This document shows, piece by piece, positions 23,044-33,700 of a DNA stretch of 64,000 bases. The position numbers were made by a program, and so were the translations under genes. A model generated the notes under the pieces. That model did not search any database. It was not told where the DNA came from and was given only the letters and a program-made list of their open reading frames with translations. The DNA comes from Hypholoma sublateritium FD-334 SS-4 (Eukaryota > Basidiomycota > Agaricomycetes > Agaricales > Strophariaceae), in NCBI GenBank assembly GCA_000827495.1, contig KN817559.1:101381-165380 (forward strand). The letters are read 5' to 3'. Within the stretch, counting starts at the first letter, position 1; every line of letters starts with the position of its first letter.

Positions 23044-24812
23044 ATGAACAACGGCGGCCTCGCAAACCAGCTGCGGCGGCTCCCGCCGCCCGTCGCCCTC
23101 GCCATCGGAATTCTCTGCGGCTTCCTTGTCGCCAGGNTGCTNCCCTGGACAACGGTGCGCCCGCCGTCCCCTAATGCCNCCGTCCCGCGCTGACCGACAG
23201 CAGACCACCACCCCCGTCTGGCGCAGCGGCCACATCCCCTCAAAATCCCGCCAGCAGAGCCGGAACCCCATCCAGCTGCCCACGCTCGACCAGCGTGCCC
23301 GCGTGCTCGACCTCCTCACCACCCTCTCGCCGCACTACACGAAGGAGTGCACCCGCAACGCCCAGCCGCTCTACGCCCAGCAGGCGCTCGAGCGCTACGC
23401 CCCGCTCGTCGGGCACAACCCGCCCGCGAGCAACTCGTGGATCGCGGGCCTGCTCGGCGGCGCCGCGGCGGAGGACCACGGCGCGACGGTCCGCCGCGAC
23501 CTCGCGGGCAGCGAGCACAAGTACTTCTTCGCGATCAACCTGTACAACTCGTTCGACGTGATCCCGGACCTCTTCGCGGCGCTCTTCCGCGTGGCCGCGA
23601 TCCTCGGGTACCACAACGTGTTCGTGAGCATCTACGAGAACGGCTCGAGCGACCAGACGAAGGCCCTCCTGCGGATCTTCGACGCGCTCACGCGGAGCGT
23701 CGGGATGCGGGTGATGATCCGCACGTCGATGCGCACGCGCGGCGCGTTCAACCACCGCATCGAGTACCTCGCGGAGGTGCGCAACAGCGCGTTCGTNCCN
23801 CTGCACGAGCTGCGCGACGCGGAGGGCGAGTACTTNGACTCNATCATCTTCATGAACGACATCCTGCCGTGCGTCGACGACCTGCTCGAGCTCATCTGGC
23901 AGAGCCGGCGGAACAACGCGGGGATCACCTGCGCGGCGGACTACATGTACCACGACGAGATCCAGGCGCCGGTGTTCTACGACAACTGGGTCGCGCGCGA
24001 CATCAACGGCACGGCGCTCGAGAACGCGCCGTTCGAGCGCATCTTCCACCACACCGAGACCGCGCAGCGCTGGCAGCGGCACCTCCCGCTGCAGGTGCAG
24101 AGCTGCTGGAACGGCGTCGCCGTGCTCGACCCCGCGCCGTTCTACCTCATGCCGCAGGTCCGCTTCCGCATGGCGAAGATCACGGAGGGCGAGTGCTCCG
24201 CATCAGAGTGCAGTCTCATCTGCAACGACTACTGGGAGGCGGGCTACGGGCGCATCATGATGGTGCCGCGCGTGAAGCTCGCGTATGACAGCGTACGTTC
24301 TCTTCATCCCCTTTTCGTGTCAGTCGCTGACGCCCCTACAGAAAGTGTTCGACATTATCCACCCGAACCGGCGGAACCTCACCGCCATCCGCGGCTACAC
24401 GCGCCTCGGCGGCCTGCCAGACGACCCGCGCACAGACCCGCAGGACCGCGCATGGTTCGGCCCTCACGACCGCCTGTTCACGGAGGAGGAGAGCGAGACA
24501 TTGGGCTTTGTCGGCGGGCCATCGCATGGTGAGCTTGTCTTCTATTTGGGCTGCGCGGGGTTATGGCGGCCGGCCCGGTTAATTGCGGCTATATTTCTGT
24601 GCATGCCATGTACTTTTGGCTGTATTCGTCTCGCCCGTTCTCGCGAGATGTCTTGCTGACCTCGTCTTTCTCCCACAGTGTGGTGCTGGGGCTGGGACGG
24701 CGCAGGCGACCTCGAGGGCCCGGACGTCGATCCTGTCTGGGAGCAGATGTCGAACAAGTCGATCCGCACGGANGCGGTGACGGTCAAGCACGACCGCTCG
24801 CTGGTCCTGTAG
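23044..24812 (+). CDS. CAP59/CMT1-type alpha-1,3-mannosyltransferase
   Basis: Type II membrane protein. After MNNGGLANQLRRLPPP comes a hydrophobic anchor (VALAIGILCGFLVAR), then a lumenal domain of the cryptococcal mannosyltransferase family. Family landmarks are KYFFAINLYNSFDVIPDL, VFVSIYENGSSDQTKALL, FDALTRSVGMRVMIRT, IIFMNDILPCVDDLLELI, GITCAADYMYHD, FYDNWVARDING and ECSLICNDYWEAGYGRIMM. Exons are 23044-24292, 24342-24528 and 24679-24812. The family makes alpha-1,3-mannosyl linkages in the Golgi, including capsule glucuronoxylomannan synthesis in Cryptococcus; here wall or secreted glycans are likely. The anchor and catalytic frames join only if the N at 23179 is not a real base; dropping it gives a continuous RPPSPNAPSRADRQQ. 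A decayed paralogue is at 14885-16620. Confidence 0.88.
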
Positions 24813-25178
24813 GGAACCCTTGCTGTTGGCTGGTCGAGGCGCTATATCGATTTGGGCGACATGCATATACCATCTGTTGGNCTGCGAGGGTGCACGTACA
24901 TATGTATTATTATAATCGCGCGGTCTGCCGCGCTGCTGGGGCATATGAATAGAGGTGGCGCAGATTAATTATCCAAATTGACTAGTAGGTGATGTTCAGA
25001 TTTGTACACGAAAACTGGTGCGCAACGGACACGGTTATGCATATTGTACATTATCTAACGCCAGCATCAGATTCCACTTGATACAATATTGACAACATGC
25101 CTTCGTATCGCCTGTCCCGCCGTGCTGCTTCTCCAACTGTGCTCAAGCCTCAATCGCTCCAACATCTTCGTTCGACCC
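24813..25178. other. Convergent spacer
   Basis: Its first 150 bp (24820-24960) are the 3' flank also preserved in the decayed copy at 15195-15300. No gene. Confidence 0.5.
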
Positions 25179-28100
25179 TCAAGCGCCCGCCTCGTTAGAA
25201 CGCACCCGCGCTAGATAGGTGGCAATGGCCGCTTTGCATTTCTTGTGATTCGTGGGGAACTGCAGCGCGCGCTCGCTGAACGGCTTTTCGGCGTTCATGA
25301 AGGCGACCAGCTCGGCGGATTTTGCAGATCGGGGTAAGGCTCGGNGGAGGAACACCAAGGCGATGTATATTGCATCCAAGTACATCTCTTGCCGTCGAAC
25401 NCGTTNANGNAAGCGCCAAAATTCCTTGCCAANGGTGACCCCCACCCAGGAATAACTGGCTCTTAAACCCGCGGGAACTGGAAGCCCAGAAATGACCTTC
25501 ATGTGCCGCCTCCAATGCCAGGGAGAATTTCGCCGTCTTGTGAGATTACGCCGAGTACAGTGGAAATTGATCGGTGCCCCGAGGCGACGGCGGGACAAGT
25601 ATTCCAAACAGCTGAGAGATGCACTGGCGTATGTCTCTGAATCTAGTACGTATTTTCCAGCACGGGACGCGTCATGGAGAAAGTCACGGAGAATAGACTG
25701 AGAAACACCGTGCAAAGGAAAGAAGTCTCGAGCGGTAACCTGGCAGTCCGTCAACTGGCTTGCTGCGGCATACCATCGACGACAGTTGGCCGTAGTGTCT
25801 ATATTCCTGGCCCGCAATGTCAAACAAAGAAGAAATTGGAACAATGGATTACATGAACAGTGTAATTCCAGTTCTTGCTTCATGACCTTGTCAAAAAGCC
25901 GATGCCGCAGAGGGTAATACTCAGACTGGCCAAAACCCTGTCACACGGTATCTTATGGTTAGTTGTGGGTTACAAAGTAGTAGTCAGACATACTAAGGCA
26001 TCTATGGACTCCGCTATTTGAAAAATAGTATGCCATATAAACGGAAAAATGAAAGGAATTCTGCGATGGATGCCAGGCAGGGATTATTCTATTTTGAAAC
26101 CCTGTTTCTCGTTGAAACCCAGGGTTTCTGCAACTATTTTTTGAAATCCTCGAGTGCAATATTTGTACTCTTTTTGTGCGTGAATATCTGCCGAATTGAT
26201 CCGAGTGTACTGCCGTACTTTCGGCTCGGCTGGTCGTCTCTTGCCTATCCCTGCCTTTCCTGCGTACACACTACTCTTAGTCTAAATTCCTTTCAGTAGG
26301 CTGGGAAATGGTACCATTGCGGTGTTCAGGCGCGCGTCCACGCCGTGCTGTGGCTCGTACTTACATCTATGCGCCCTGACAAGTATGGTGGGCCTCAAAT
26401 CAAGGAATTGCATTTATTTTGCCCAATATCAGCACAGACAAGGTTAGCCCATGTCTAGCGTCCCNAGTTNGCGGCGCTTTCGCGAACACATGTTTATAAA
26501 TTATGGAGCATTGTGGCCTGACATACACGCGCCGCGGTCAAGCGTGTACTTTGTCTGAGTCTCTGAAAATTACTGCTGGCCTTTATCTTGCTTCTATGAT
26601 GTGTATATCTAAGCAGAACATGTCTGAGCGCTTGATGAGCGCTACGAGTGCGTCAAGAACGCGCGACCATGGCTCACCACGCGCCTGAAGCGGACATTGA
26701 ATCCGATGCTCTGCCAACTGACTGCCGNCCTTATTTGCCTTTTTGAAACCCTACAGAAACCCGGCTTCAAAGTAAGAAACTTTGAAACCCCCAGAAACCG
26801 GGTTTCAAAATAGAATAATCCGCCAGGCAGAGGCTGGAGTATTGTGGACCAATTCCTGCGGATATTTGCAACAAGATGTGTGAGTTCCAGCTTTCGCAAA
26901 TAATCCTTTAGCTCCGAACTAGGAGAGCTTCTTTTTAAATAACCTGCTGTGGTTGCTATAGCGTATCCAGGAAATTGATCCCGCCAGTCTATTACGTTCA
27001 TCAGCAAAAGGAACGGCCAGAAGTAAATAGGAAAACCACACATTCTTTGGGTAAAGTGGAATCCGAAGCAAAAATCAAATTCCGAAGGCAATGGCATGTC
27101 ATCATAATTCCGTAGCCGTTCTGTCGATTGTGAATGCACCCGAGCGGGATGGATCTAAGAGAAAATCAGAAAATGATGCATGTAGAATGCGGATTCCAGT
27201 GGGAGTGCTTTCATCATTGCATGAAATTAAGGAGGACATATCGGCCAGATAGAATTCAACATCTCCTGACTCCAGACCAAGAAACTGTTCCAGTTCATGT
27301 ATAGCGGAGAATTTGATATTCCGGACGTCTGAAGCGACAAGAATCACGCCGATAAGCTGCAAAGTCCTATCTGGAAACTCAAGTGCTGAAAGAATATGCA
27401 TATACAGCGCATCAAGCTCTGCAAACGGGAGGTCGCGGTGGACAGGGCGAAGGCCTAATACAACCTCTAGCCGTTCCACAGGCCGGTGACGAAGTGACTT
27501 GACGAAACGGATAACGGTCGACGCATAGATAAATTGTCCCGATGATTTTTCGACGAGGTGGTCAAGGGAGTTGGAAGAAGGCCAGGAAGGGGGGATGTGT
27601 CTCTTTTGCGGATGTTCGGCTTTCAGATCCGCGAACGAATCATCCAAAAAAATACGGATGTCTTCGTCTGGCTGGAATGTAGCGTCGAGGAGGAGACGAG
27701 TAGTGAGCCTAGAGAGGGGTTCAGTGCTGAACGCGTGCAAAATCTCTTGTTCAGGTCGACTGCTAATGATGAAAACGAGAGGCATTTGATTCCTCGAGAG
27801 GACATTCGAAATAGCTTGCAGGATTCTTGCTTGTTCTTGGCGGTCTACAACCTCGTCGAGGCCATCCAATATAATCAGGCGTCGGGAAGTTGGGTCTGCA
27901 AAGACATTAGAGTCGATGAGGGGTTTCAGGGGATTGACGATAAGCCCGACTATTTGCGCTTCAAGGGATCGAGTAAGAATAAGCGGGTCGCGGTTAATTT
28001 CCTGCTCAATCATGGCGCGCGCTCCCGGGAATGCACATGCAATCTGGTATGATATGGTTGGGAATAGGAGATCGGCACGGTTTCGACGAGAATCTGACTT

Positions 28101-28508
28101 GGAAAAAAAGAAACTGGCCAAAAGATATTTCGCCTCGTGGCAGAGTTCTGCAATTCTCTGGGCAATGGCAGATTTTCCGGCACCTGCAGGCCCATGAAGC
28201 CACACGATGAAATCGTTGGTACTCTCTTTTCCAAGGATCCAGTTCATGATCCTCTCTGTGATGGCGATCCTCGTCCTGGGATGGCATTTTGGCGGATCGA
28301 AGCGCTCGCCCGAGTTGTGAAAGGCACCAAGAGCTACTGCCTTGGTCAGTTTCTCGAAGGCTAGATTCATTTGATTAGAAACAATCATCATTTATTCGAA
28401 AAATTTGGACCACACACCTGCCTGTGGTAGTGACTCGGACGAAGCAACGTGTTGCGTGAATGTACCATCGTTGATTATGACCAAGTTGCTTTGGCCGATC
28501 ATCGACAT
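25179..28508 (-). pseudogene. Second NACHT P-loop protein gene, broken by a frameshift and a MITE
   Basis: Inverted paralogue of 17647-20347. Exon 1 (28508-28418, MSMIGQSNLVIINDG) is spliced to 28360 (FEKLTKAVALGAFHNS). The NACHT domain has GPAGAGKSAIAQR, LIILDGLDEVVDRQE and FIISSRPEQEI. The frame stops at 27102 just after AFTIDRTATEL; the shifted frame then continues (RSSPSSELKDYLRKL) to LQPLPGG. There the gene is interrupted by a 741-bp MITE (26081-26821). Beyond it, IPAWHPSQNSFHF resumes, and the C-terminal part 25883-25179 (ILRDFLHDASRAGKYV, RRNLTRRRNSPWHWRRHMK, ATYLARV) matches the other copy. N bases cluster around 25345-25435. The gene is not functional as shown. Confidence 0.85.
26081..26821. 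mobile_element. 741-bp MITE with 9-bp target-site duplication
   Basis: The ends are inverted repeats beginning GGATTATTCTATTTTGAAAC (left) and reading as its reverse complement at 26802-26821; further GAAACCC/GGGTTTC words lie just inside. The element is flanked by perfect direct repeats GCCAGGCAG at 26072-26080 and 26822-26830. The related NACHT gene at 17647-20347 lacks an insertion at the equivalent point. There is no transposase frame. A 9-bp duplication is typical of the Mutator-like superfamily; that assignment is inference. Confidence 0.92.
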
Positions 28509-29000
28509 CTGGGAACTTTTGAACGGCTGGAAACAGGTTTGTTAGAATTAGTGGAAGGAAGACTTGAGGGCGAAAGAGACAACCCTACCTCACAGCTCAA
28601 GCACGTATAAGCATTCGGTGCTGTCCGTGTGAAAGTCGCACTGCAATTGCAGTGCATGCCACTAACCTTCGATTGATCCTGAAGACTCGGGAATCTGTTC
28701 GTGTGCAAGTACTCGCGAGCCATTTATACACAATAAGCAGCCGCGTTTACACGCTATATTTACAGTCTCTGAATTGAATGTTTTTCAACACTGCACTATT
28801 CTTCTGAGCGACAAAGTACAAGCCAATGCATTTAGGCTAGAAATTGGTGCATTACGAGGAAATCTGTACAGTGGACAAGTGGAGCGAATGCTCTAATAAT
28901 ACCGATAACTACAGTAAAAGCGCAGTGTAAACACATGAGTGGGGGATAAGAATTAGTAGAATGACCGCTGGGATAAATATGCAAAAGTATTCTTTGGCGC
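28509..29000. other. NACHT promoter side / HSP20 3' flank
   Basis: No gene or repeat recognised. Confidence 0.5.
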
Positions 29001-29337
29001 TTAGGCGATGGTGACTTTCTTGGGCACTGTCTGCGCCGTGGCTTTGGGGAACGTCACCGTGAGTAGCCCGTTCTCCATGCTCGCTTTAATATCGCCGTCC
29101 TAAACTGGTAGTCAGCACACCTCACCAGAATCATATAACGCCCAAGCACGCACCTTCACCCCCAGCGGCAGCTGCAGCGTGCGCGCAAAGCGCCCAAGGC
29201 GTCGCTCGCGGACGGCAAAACCGCCCTCCGTGAGCTCGCCCCCTTGTGTTGCCTCTGCGGATACAGTCAATCGCCCATCGCGCACGTCGAGCTGCACCGC
29301 GTCCTTTGCGACGCCTGGCAGCTCGAAGGCTGCGGTG

Positions 29338-29342
29338 ACGAT
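29338..29342. other. Target-site duplication ACGAT (left)
   Basis: Matches ACGAT at 35257-35261 on the other side of the retrotransposon. Confidence 0.9.
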
Positions 29343-29503
29343 TGTTACGGTCACTCAGCTTACATATTCGTAGTCATGTGCTTTGTCTCAGATAGCCTTG
29401 TCCGTAGCGTAGCTCGTCTGGTTCCTTGTCGAAACAACGCTCATTATCTGGNTCTTTCGGATTTCCGAGCATCTCGTTTCTCTCACGAAGCCTGACCGTA
29501 ACA
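29343..29503 (+). repeat. 5' LTR
   Basis: 161 bp, TG...CA ends, same sequence as 35096-35256 except an N at about 29452. Short for an LTR but within the range seen in Tf1/sushi-type fungal chromoviruses. Confidence 0.96.
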
Positions 29504-29505
29504 GT

Positions 29506-29515
29506 TTGTTTCGAC
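29506..29515 (+). promoter_or_regulatory. Probable self-priming primer-binding site
   Basis: TTGTTTCGAC, 2 nt after the 5' LTR, is the exact reverse complement of GTCGAAACAA at 29428-29437 inside the LTR. There is no TGG start of a tRNA-type primer site here. In Tf1-type elements the RNA 5' end folds back onto such a site to prime cDNA synthesis. The inferred transcription start is near 29428. Confidence 0.6.
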
Positions 29516-29597
29516 CACCAAATCTCATCTCGAACCACTTGCTTGCATCTAATCTCGTTTTCCGGGTCAAAACCGGCCCGTGTCCGCGTAATCAACG

Positions 29598-30740
29598 ATG
29601 TCTCAGAATCTTCCCAACAACTCCTTCGACATNCTCCCCGACTTCGGCGCTGCCCTTCCCCCTGGAGACGAATCCGGACCTCAGCAACCCCCTGTCCAAC
29701 CTCCCCAGTCAGCCGAAGAAGAGAGGAACTTGTTATGGCGAACGATCTACAACNTGGCCACCAACGTCGACACATTCACCAACCGACAGTCTCGCGAGTA
29801 CGAGGACAACCGATTCGCCATGCAGGCGATTGTCCAAGAGCTCAGCTACATACGAGGCAACAATTCGTCGTCGACGTCGACAACCGGCTCTGGCGCGCCT
29901 CGTGTTCGTGAACCGCGCATGTTCAACGGCGCCGCNAACCAAGTCGATCCTTTCGTGCGTGAAATCACACATGCNCTCACTCTCCAACGCCGTTCNATNG
30001 TTACTGACCATGATAAATGCCTGTATCTGGGCTTTTATCTCTCGGATGGCTCTCCGACGTCGTGGTACACGTCCGTCGAGAAGAACCGTCCTGNGATCAT
30101 GCAAGATTANCCCNCTTTCCTCAGTGCATTCAAAGAGCACTTCGAGGACAGCGATCGGTATGCCACCGCGCTTGCTAAACTCCGTAAACTCAAACAGGCA
30201 CCCGGATCCGCCGCCAATTACGCNTCCCGCTTCCGCGAACTCGCTTGGGAGCTGGATTTGACGGATCAGACCTCCATCCAGATGTATTACGATGGTCTGA
30301 AGGACAACGTCAAGGACGCCATTACCATTACCACGGTCAACGANGCGCCGACGCGCTTCGACGACTACGTGAAGATGGCGATCACCCTTGACAACAAACT
30401 CCATCGCAGACAAGTCGAGCGCCAGAACGGCAGCTCAACAAAGACACCCACCGATAAGTCCTCCAATTCTAAATCTTCCTCCTTTTTCCCTTCGTCCACA
30501 CCCTCTTCGTCTTCNGCTCCGGCCGCGTCCTCTTCTAATAACGACGTCGTGCCTATGGAGATTGANGGTATCAAGCGTGGCCCACTGACGGACGCCGAAC
30601 GCGAGCACCGTCGCAAGGAGGGCCTATGCTTCTATTGCGGCAAGGGCAAGCACTCCGTTTCTGAGTGCCCCAATATGTCCGACGCTGCGAAACGCAAATT
30701 CAAGGGCAAGAACAAGGCTTCTCCTTCGGGAAAAGCCTAG
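29598..30740 (+). CDS. gag: Retrotransposon Gag
   Basis: 380 residues starting MSQNLPNNSFD. The central region has the usual Gag features (REPRMFNGAXNQVDPFVREI, FLSAFKEHFEDSDR, YXSRFRELAWELD). A Ser/Ala-rich linker leads to one zinc knuckle, CFYCGKGKHSVSEC (C-x2-C-x4-H-x4-C), followed by a basic tail (KRKFKGKNKA). It ends at TAG 30738-30740, overlapping pol. It packages the element's RNA into virus-like particles. Several codons contain N but no stop interrupts it, except that TAN at about 30108-30110 leaves one position unresolved. Confidence 0.93.
   Translation: MSQNLPNNSFDXLPDFGAALPPGDESGPQQPPVQPPQSAEEERNLLWRTIYNXATNVDTFTNRQSREYEDNRFAMQAIVQELSYIRGNNSSSTSTTGSGAPRVREPRMFNGAXNQVDPFVREITHXLTLQRRXXVTDHDKCLYLGFYLSDGSPTSWYTSVEKNRPXIMQDXPXFLSAFKEHFEDSDRYATALAKLRKLKQAPGSAANYXSRFRELAWELDLTDQTSIQMYYDGLKDNVKDAITITTVNXAPTRFDDYVKMAITLDNKLHRRQVERQNGSSTKTPTDKSSNSKSSSFFPSSTPSSSXAPAASSSNNDVVPMEIXGIKRGPLTDAEREHRRKEGLCFYCGKGKHSVSECPNMSDAAKRKFKGKNKASPSGKA
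30728..30734 (+). promoter_or_regulatory. -1 ribosomal frameshift slippery heptamer
   Basis: G GGA AAA in the gag frame, two codons before the gag stop (GCC TAG). It fits the X XXY YYZ rule, and slippage by -1 enters the open pol frame (AGC CTA GCC...). No downstream pseudoknot was checked. Confidence 0.7.
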
Positions 30741-33700
30741 CCGGTAGCCCTTCGTGTGTCCCAGGGCTGCCGGATATTGATGTTGGGACCCATCTTGCAC
30801 ATTCGGAGCCCGTCCACGCTCGCCTCGATAACGGGCGCTGGATTTCTTACTATCGAATTCCCTCTCCGCAATTCATCTTTGCGTCCTCTCGCGATGTTTC
30901 TTCACCTGATCACTTCTTTATTAATATTGTTCTTCGTTTTCCGAATCGTAAATCTATTCATACCTTTGCTCTTGTGGATTGTGGTGCTTCGGCATCTTGT
31001 ATTTCGGAAGTCTTCGCCGCGCGTCACTCTTTAGCGCGTCGTGCGAAAGACATACCTGTTCCCATCCTCGCTGTTGATGATCGCCCTATTGCTTCGGGCC
31101 TTGTCACCCAGGATGTTTTGGCTGAACTTTTCGTTGACAAACACGCGGAGCACATTGCCCTAAGCGTGGTCTCTGTTTCTTTTCCCGTAATTCTGGGCCT
31201 TGACTGGCTTCGCCGTCATAACCCTCACATTGATTGGGAGAACCCCGATCTCACTCTTTCATGTTGCAATCTTTCTCGTTCTCACCCGGTTACTATTTCG
31301 GCGAGAGGCTCCGGTCTCGATCGCCTGCCTCGTCCTTCCAACACTCTTCACGAGTGCTCTATTACTTCGACTGGATTAGGCTTCGGTCTACATCGCAGTT
31401 CTTTGTTTTCATCTCGTTCTATGGAATCTGAACCATCCCCAACGAAACCATCGGCTCCGCCTACGCCTACGCCTCCGACTTCGTATCTTAGCTTTCTCAC
31501 CAAGTGGACTGGCTTCGGTCGCTCCTCCCTCGACAACGCGTTACCCTCTNGTAAACCCGACATCTCGTTCATTAATTCGCACCGATTCACCAAGTGCGCC
31601 AAAAATANCCCNGTCTCCTTACTCCGCTATCACCCCGTCGGCTCTCCTGCATACATCTCCGCTACCTCGACATCCCCATCTCTCGCCGACGACATCTCCG
31701 AACCCAAAGACCCCCCATCNTCATCACCATTTACATCCTTCATCCCCAACAAATATCTCCCATGGGCTGACTCTGTATTCTCGCCCACNGAAGTCAACAA
31801 CCTCCCGCCACACCGTCCTTACGACTGCTCAATCGAGCTTGAAGACGGGAAGGATCCTCCGTTTGGGCCTATGTATCGTCTTACCCAGGACGAACAGAAA
31901 GCTCTNGCGGATTACGTTGACGACAACGTCAAAAAAGGCTTCATCCGCCGTTCTACATCATCCGCCGCCTCTCCGATTCTCTTCGTCAAGAAGAAAACTG
32001 GGGAACTTCGACTCTGCGTCGATTACCGTGGCCTGAATTCCATCACAAAGAAAAATAGGTATCCTCTTCCTCATATTGATGATTTATTGGACCGTACCCA
32101 AGGGTGTAAGCTCTTCACGGTCATTGACCTGAAGAATGCTTTCAACCTCATTCGCATACGTGAAGGTGACGAGTGGAANACTGCTTTTCGCACCTCCCTN
32201 GGCCTTTACGAATATTTGGTTATGCCTTTCGGACTTACCAANGCGCCCGCCACTTTTCAGGCGTTTATTCAAGACACTTTACGTGATTTCATTGGCGTAT
32301 TTTGCGTCGTTTATCTTGATGATATTTTGATTTTTTCGCGCACCCAGGAAGAGCANGATTCTCAAGTCAAGCTCGTNCTCGACCGCCTTCGCGACGCGCA
32401 CCTATTCGCTAACGCGAAGAAGTGTGAGTTTGATAAGACCGAGGTNGAGTACCTGGGCTATCTTATTGGTGCTGACGGGATCAAAATGAATCCCAAGAAG
32501 CNTTCTACCATCGCCGATTGGCCCGTTCCACGTTCCGTTCATGATATTCAATCTTTCCTTGGCTTTACCAATTTCTATCGACGTTTTGTCGATCATTATG
32601 CCGCAATCGCTCTTCCGTTGAACAGACTGACGCGTAAAGGCGCTATTTTTAAATTCACAGATGCGGAACGCGACGCATTCGAAACTCTCAAGCGCGCGTT
32701 CACNTCTTACCCTGTTCTCCGACACTACGACCCTTTGAAACCTGCAACCCTCACCACCGACGCGTCCGATTTTGCTCTGTCAGGCGTTTTACAACAGCCA
32801 GATGAGCAAGGTCACCTTCACCCGGTCGCNTATCACTCCCGAAAATTNAGCCCTGCCGAGATCAACTACGAAATTCACGATAAGGAGCTCCTCGCTATTG
32901 TGGACTCCTTCCGTGATATGCGTCCTTGGCTTATGGGCACCGCGCAACCTATTTCCGCGGTCTGCGACCACAAAAACCTTGAGTATTTTATGTCTTCTCA
33001 CGTTCTTAATCGTCGCCAAGCGCGATGGTCTATGTTTCTTTCCGATTTTGATTTTCNTTTGGACTGGGTACCTGGTACTCAGAACGTCGCNGACGCTCCC
33101 TCGCGTCGTCCCGATTTTNTTCCTAAAAAGGGAGATGACGTCACCGTGTACCAGCGCAAAGCACTGCTCACGCCNGTCCACACTGAACGAATTTTNCCCC
33201 TCGANGCCACAGATTATGCCGCCTCAATCAANGCNATCTCTATTCCTCCGGTCAACGCCCTCACCACGCTGTCCATCGACAGCTCGGATCTTCTTGAGCG
33301 CTTCAAGACAGCGTTTCGAGAAGATACGCAGTGGCGTGAAGCCGTCCTCCGCGGCGATCAGGACTTCACAGTCCAGGACAACATGGTCTTTCACAAGGGC
33401 CGTGTCTATGTCCCAGAGCCGCTCCGCCGCGAAATCGCGTATTCGCGCCATGATTGCGTTCTCGGTGGCCACCCCGGCCGTACTCTAACCGTGAACAAAA
33501 TTATGCGTGACTATTCGTGGCCCGGAATCTACACCTATCTTCGCCGCTATGTCGCCGCCTGCGACACTTGTAACCGTGTCAAGATCCCACGGCACAAACC
33601 ATACGGCCTTCTTCAGCCTCTCGACATACCCAAGCGTCCGTGGAAGTCAATCTCCATGGACTTCATTGTCAAACTGCCNAAATCGCATGGGTATGATTCT

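Noticed and set aside
23240..24288. Long frames of 280 (-) and 313 (+) codons overlapping the mannosyltransferase exon
   Set aside because: Shadows of a GC-rich coding exon; the CAP59-type frame has clear family motifs and they do not.
32772..33488. 238-codon plus-strand frame inside pol
   Set aside because: Overlaps the RNase H/integrase coding sequence in another frame and has no domain of its own.
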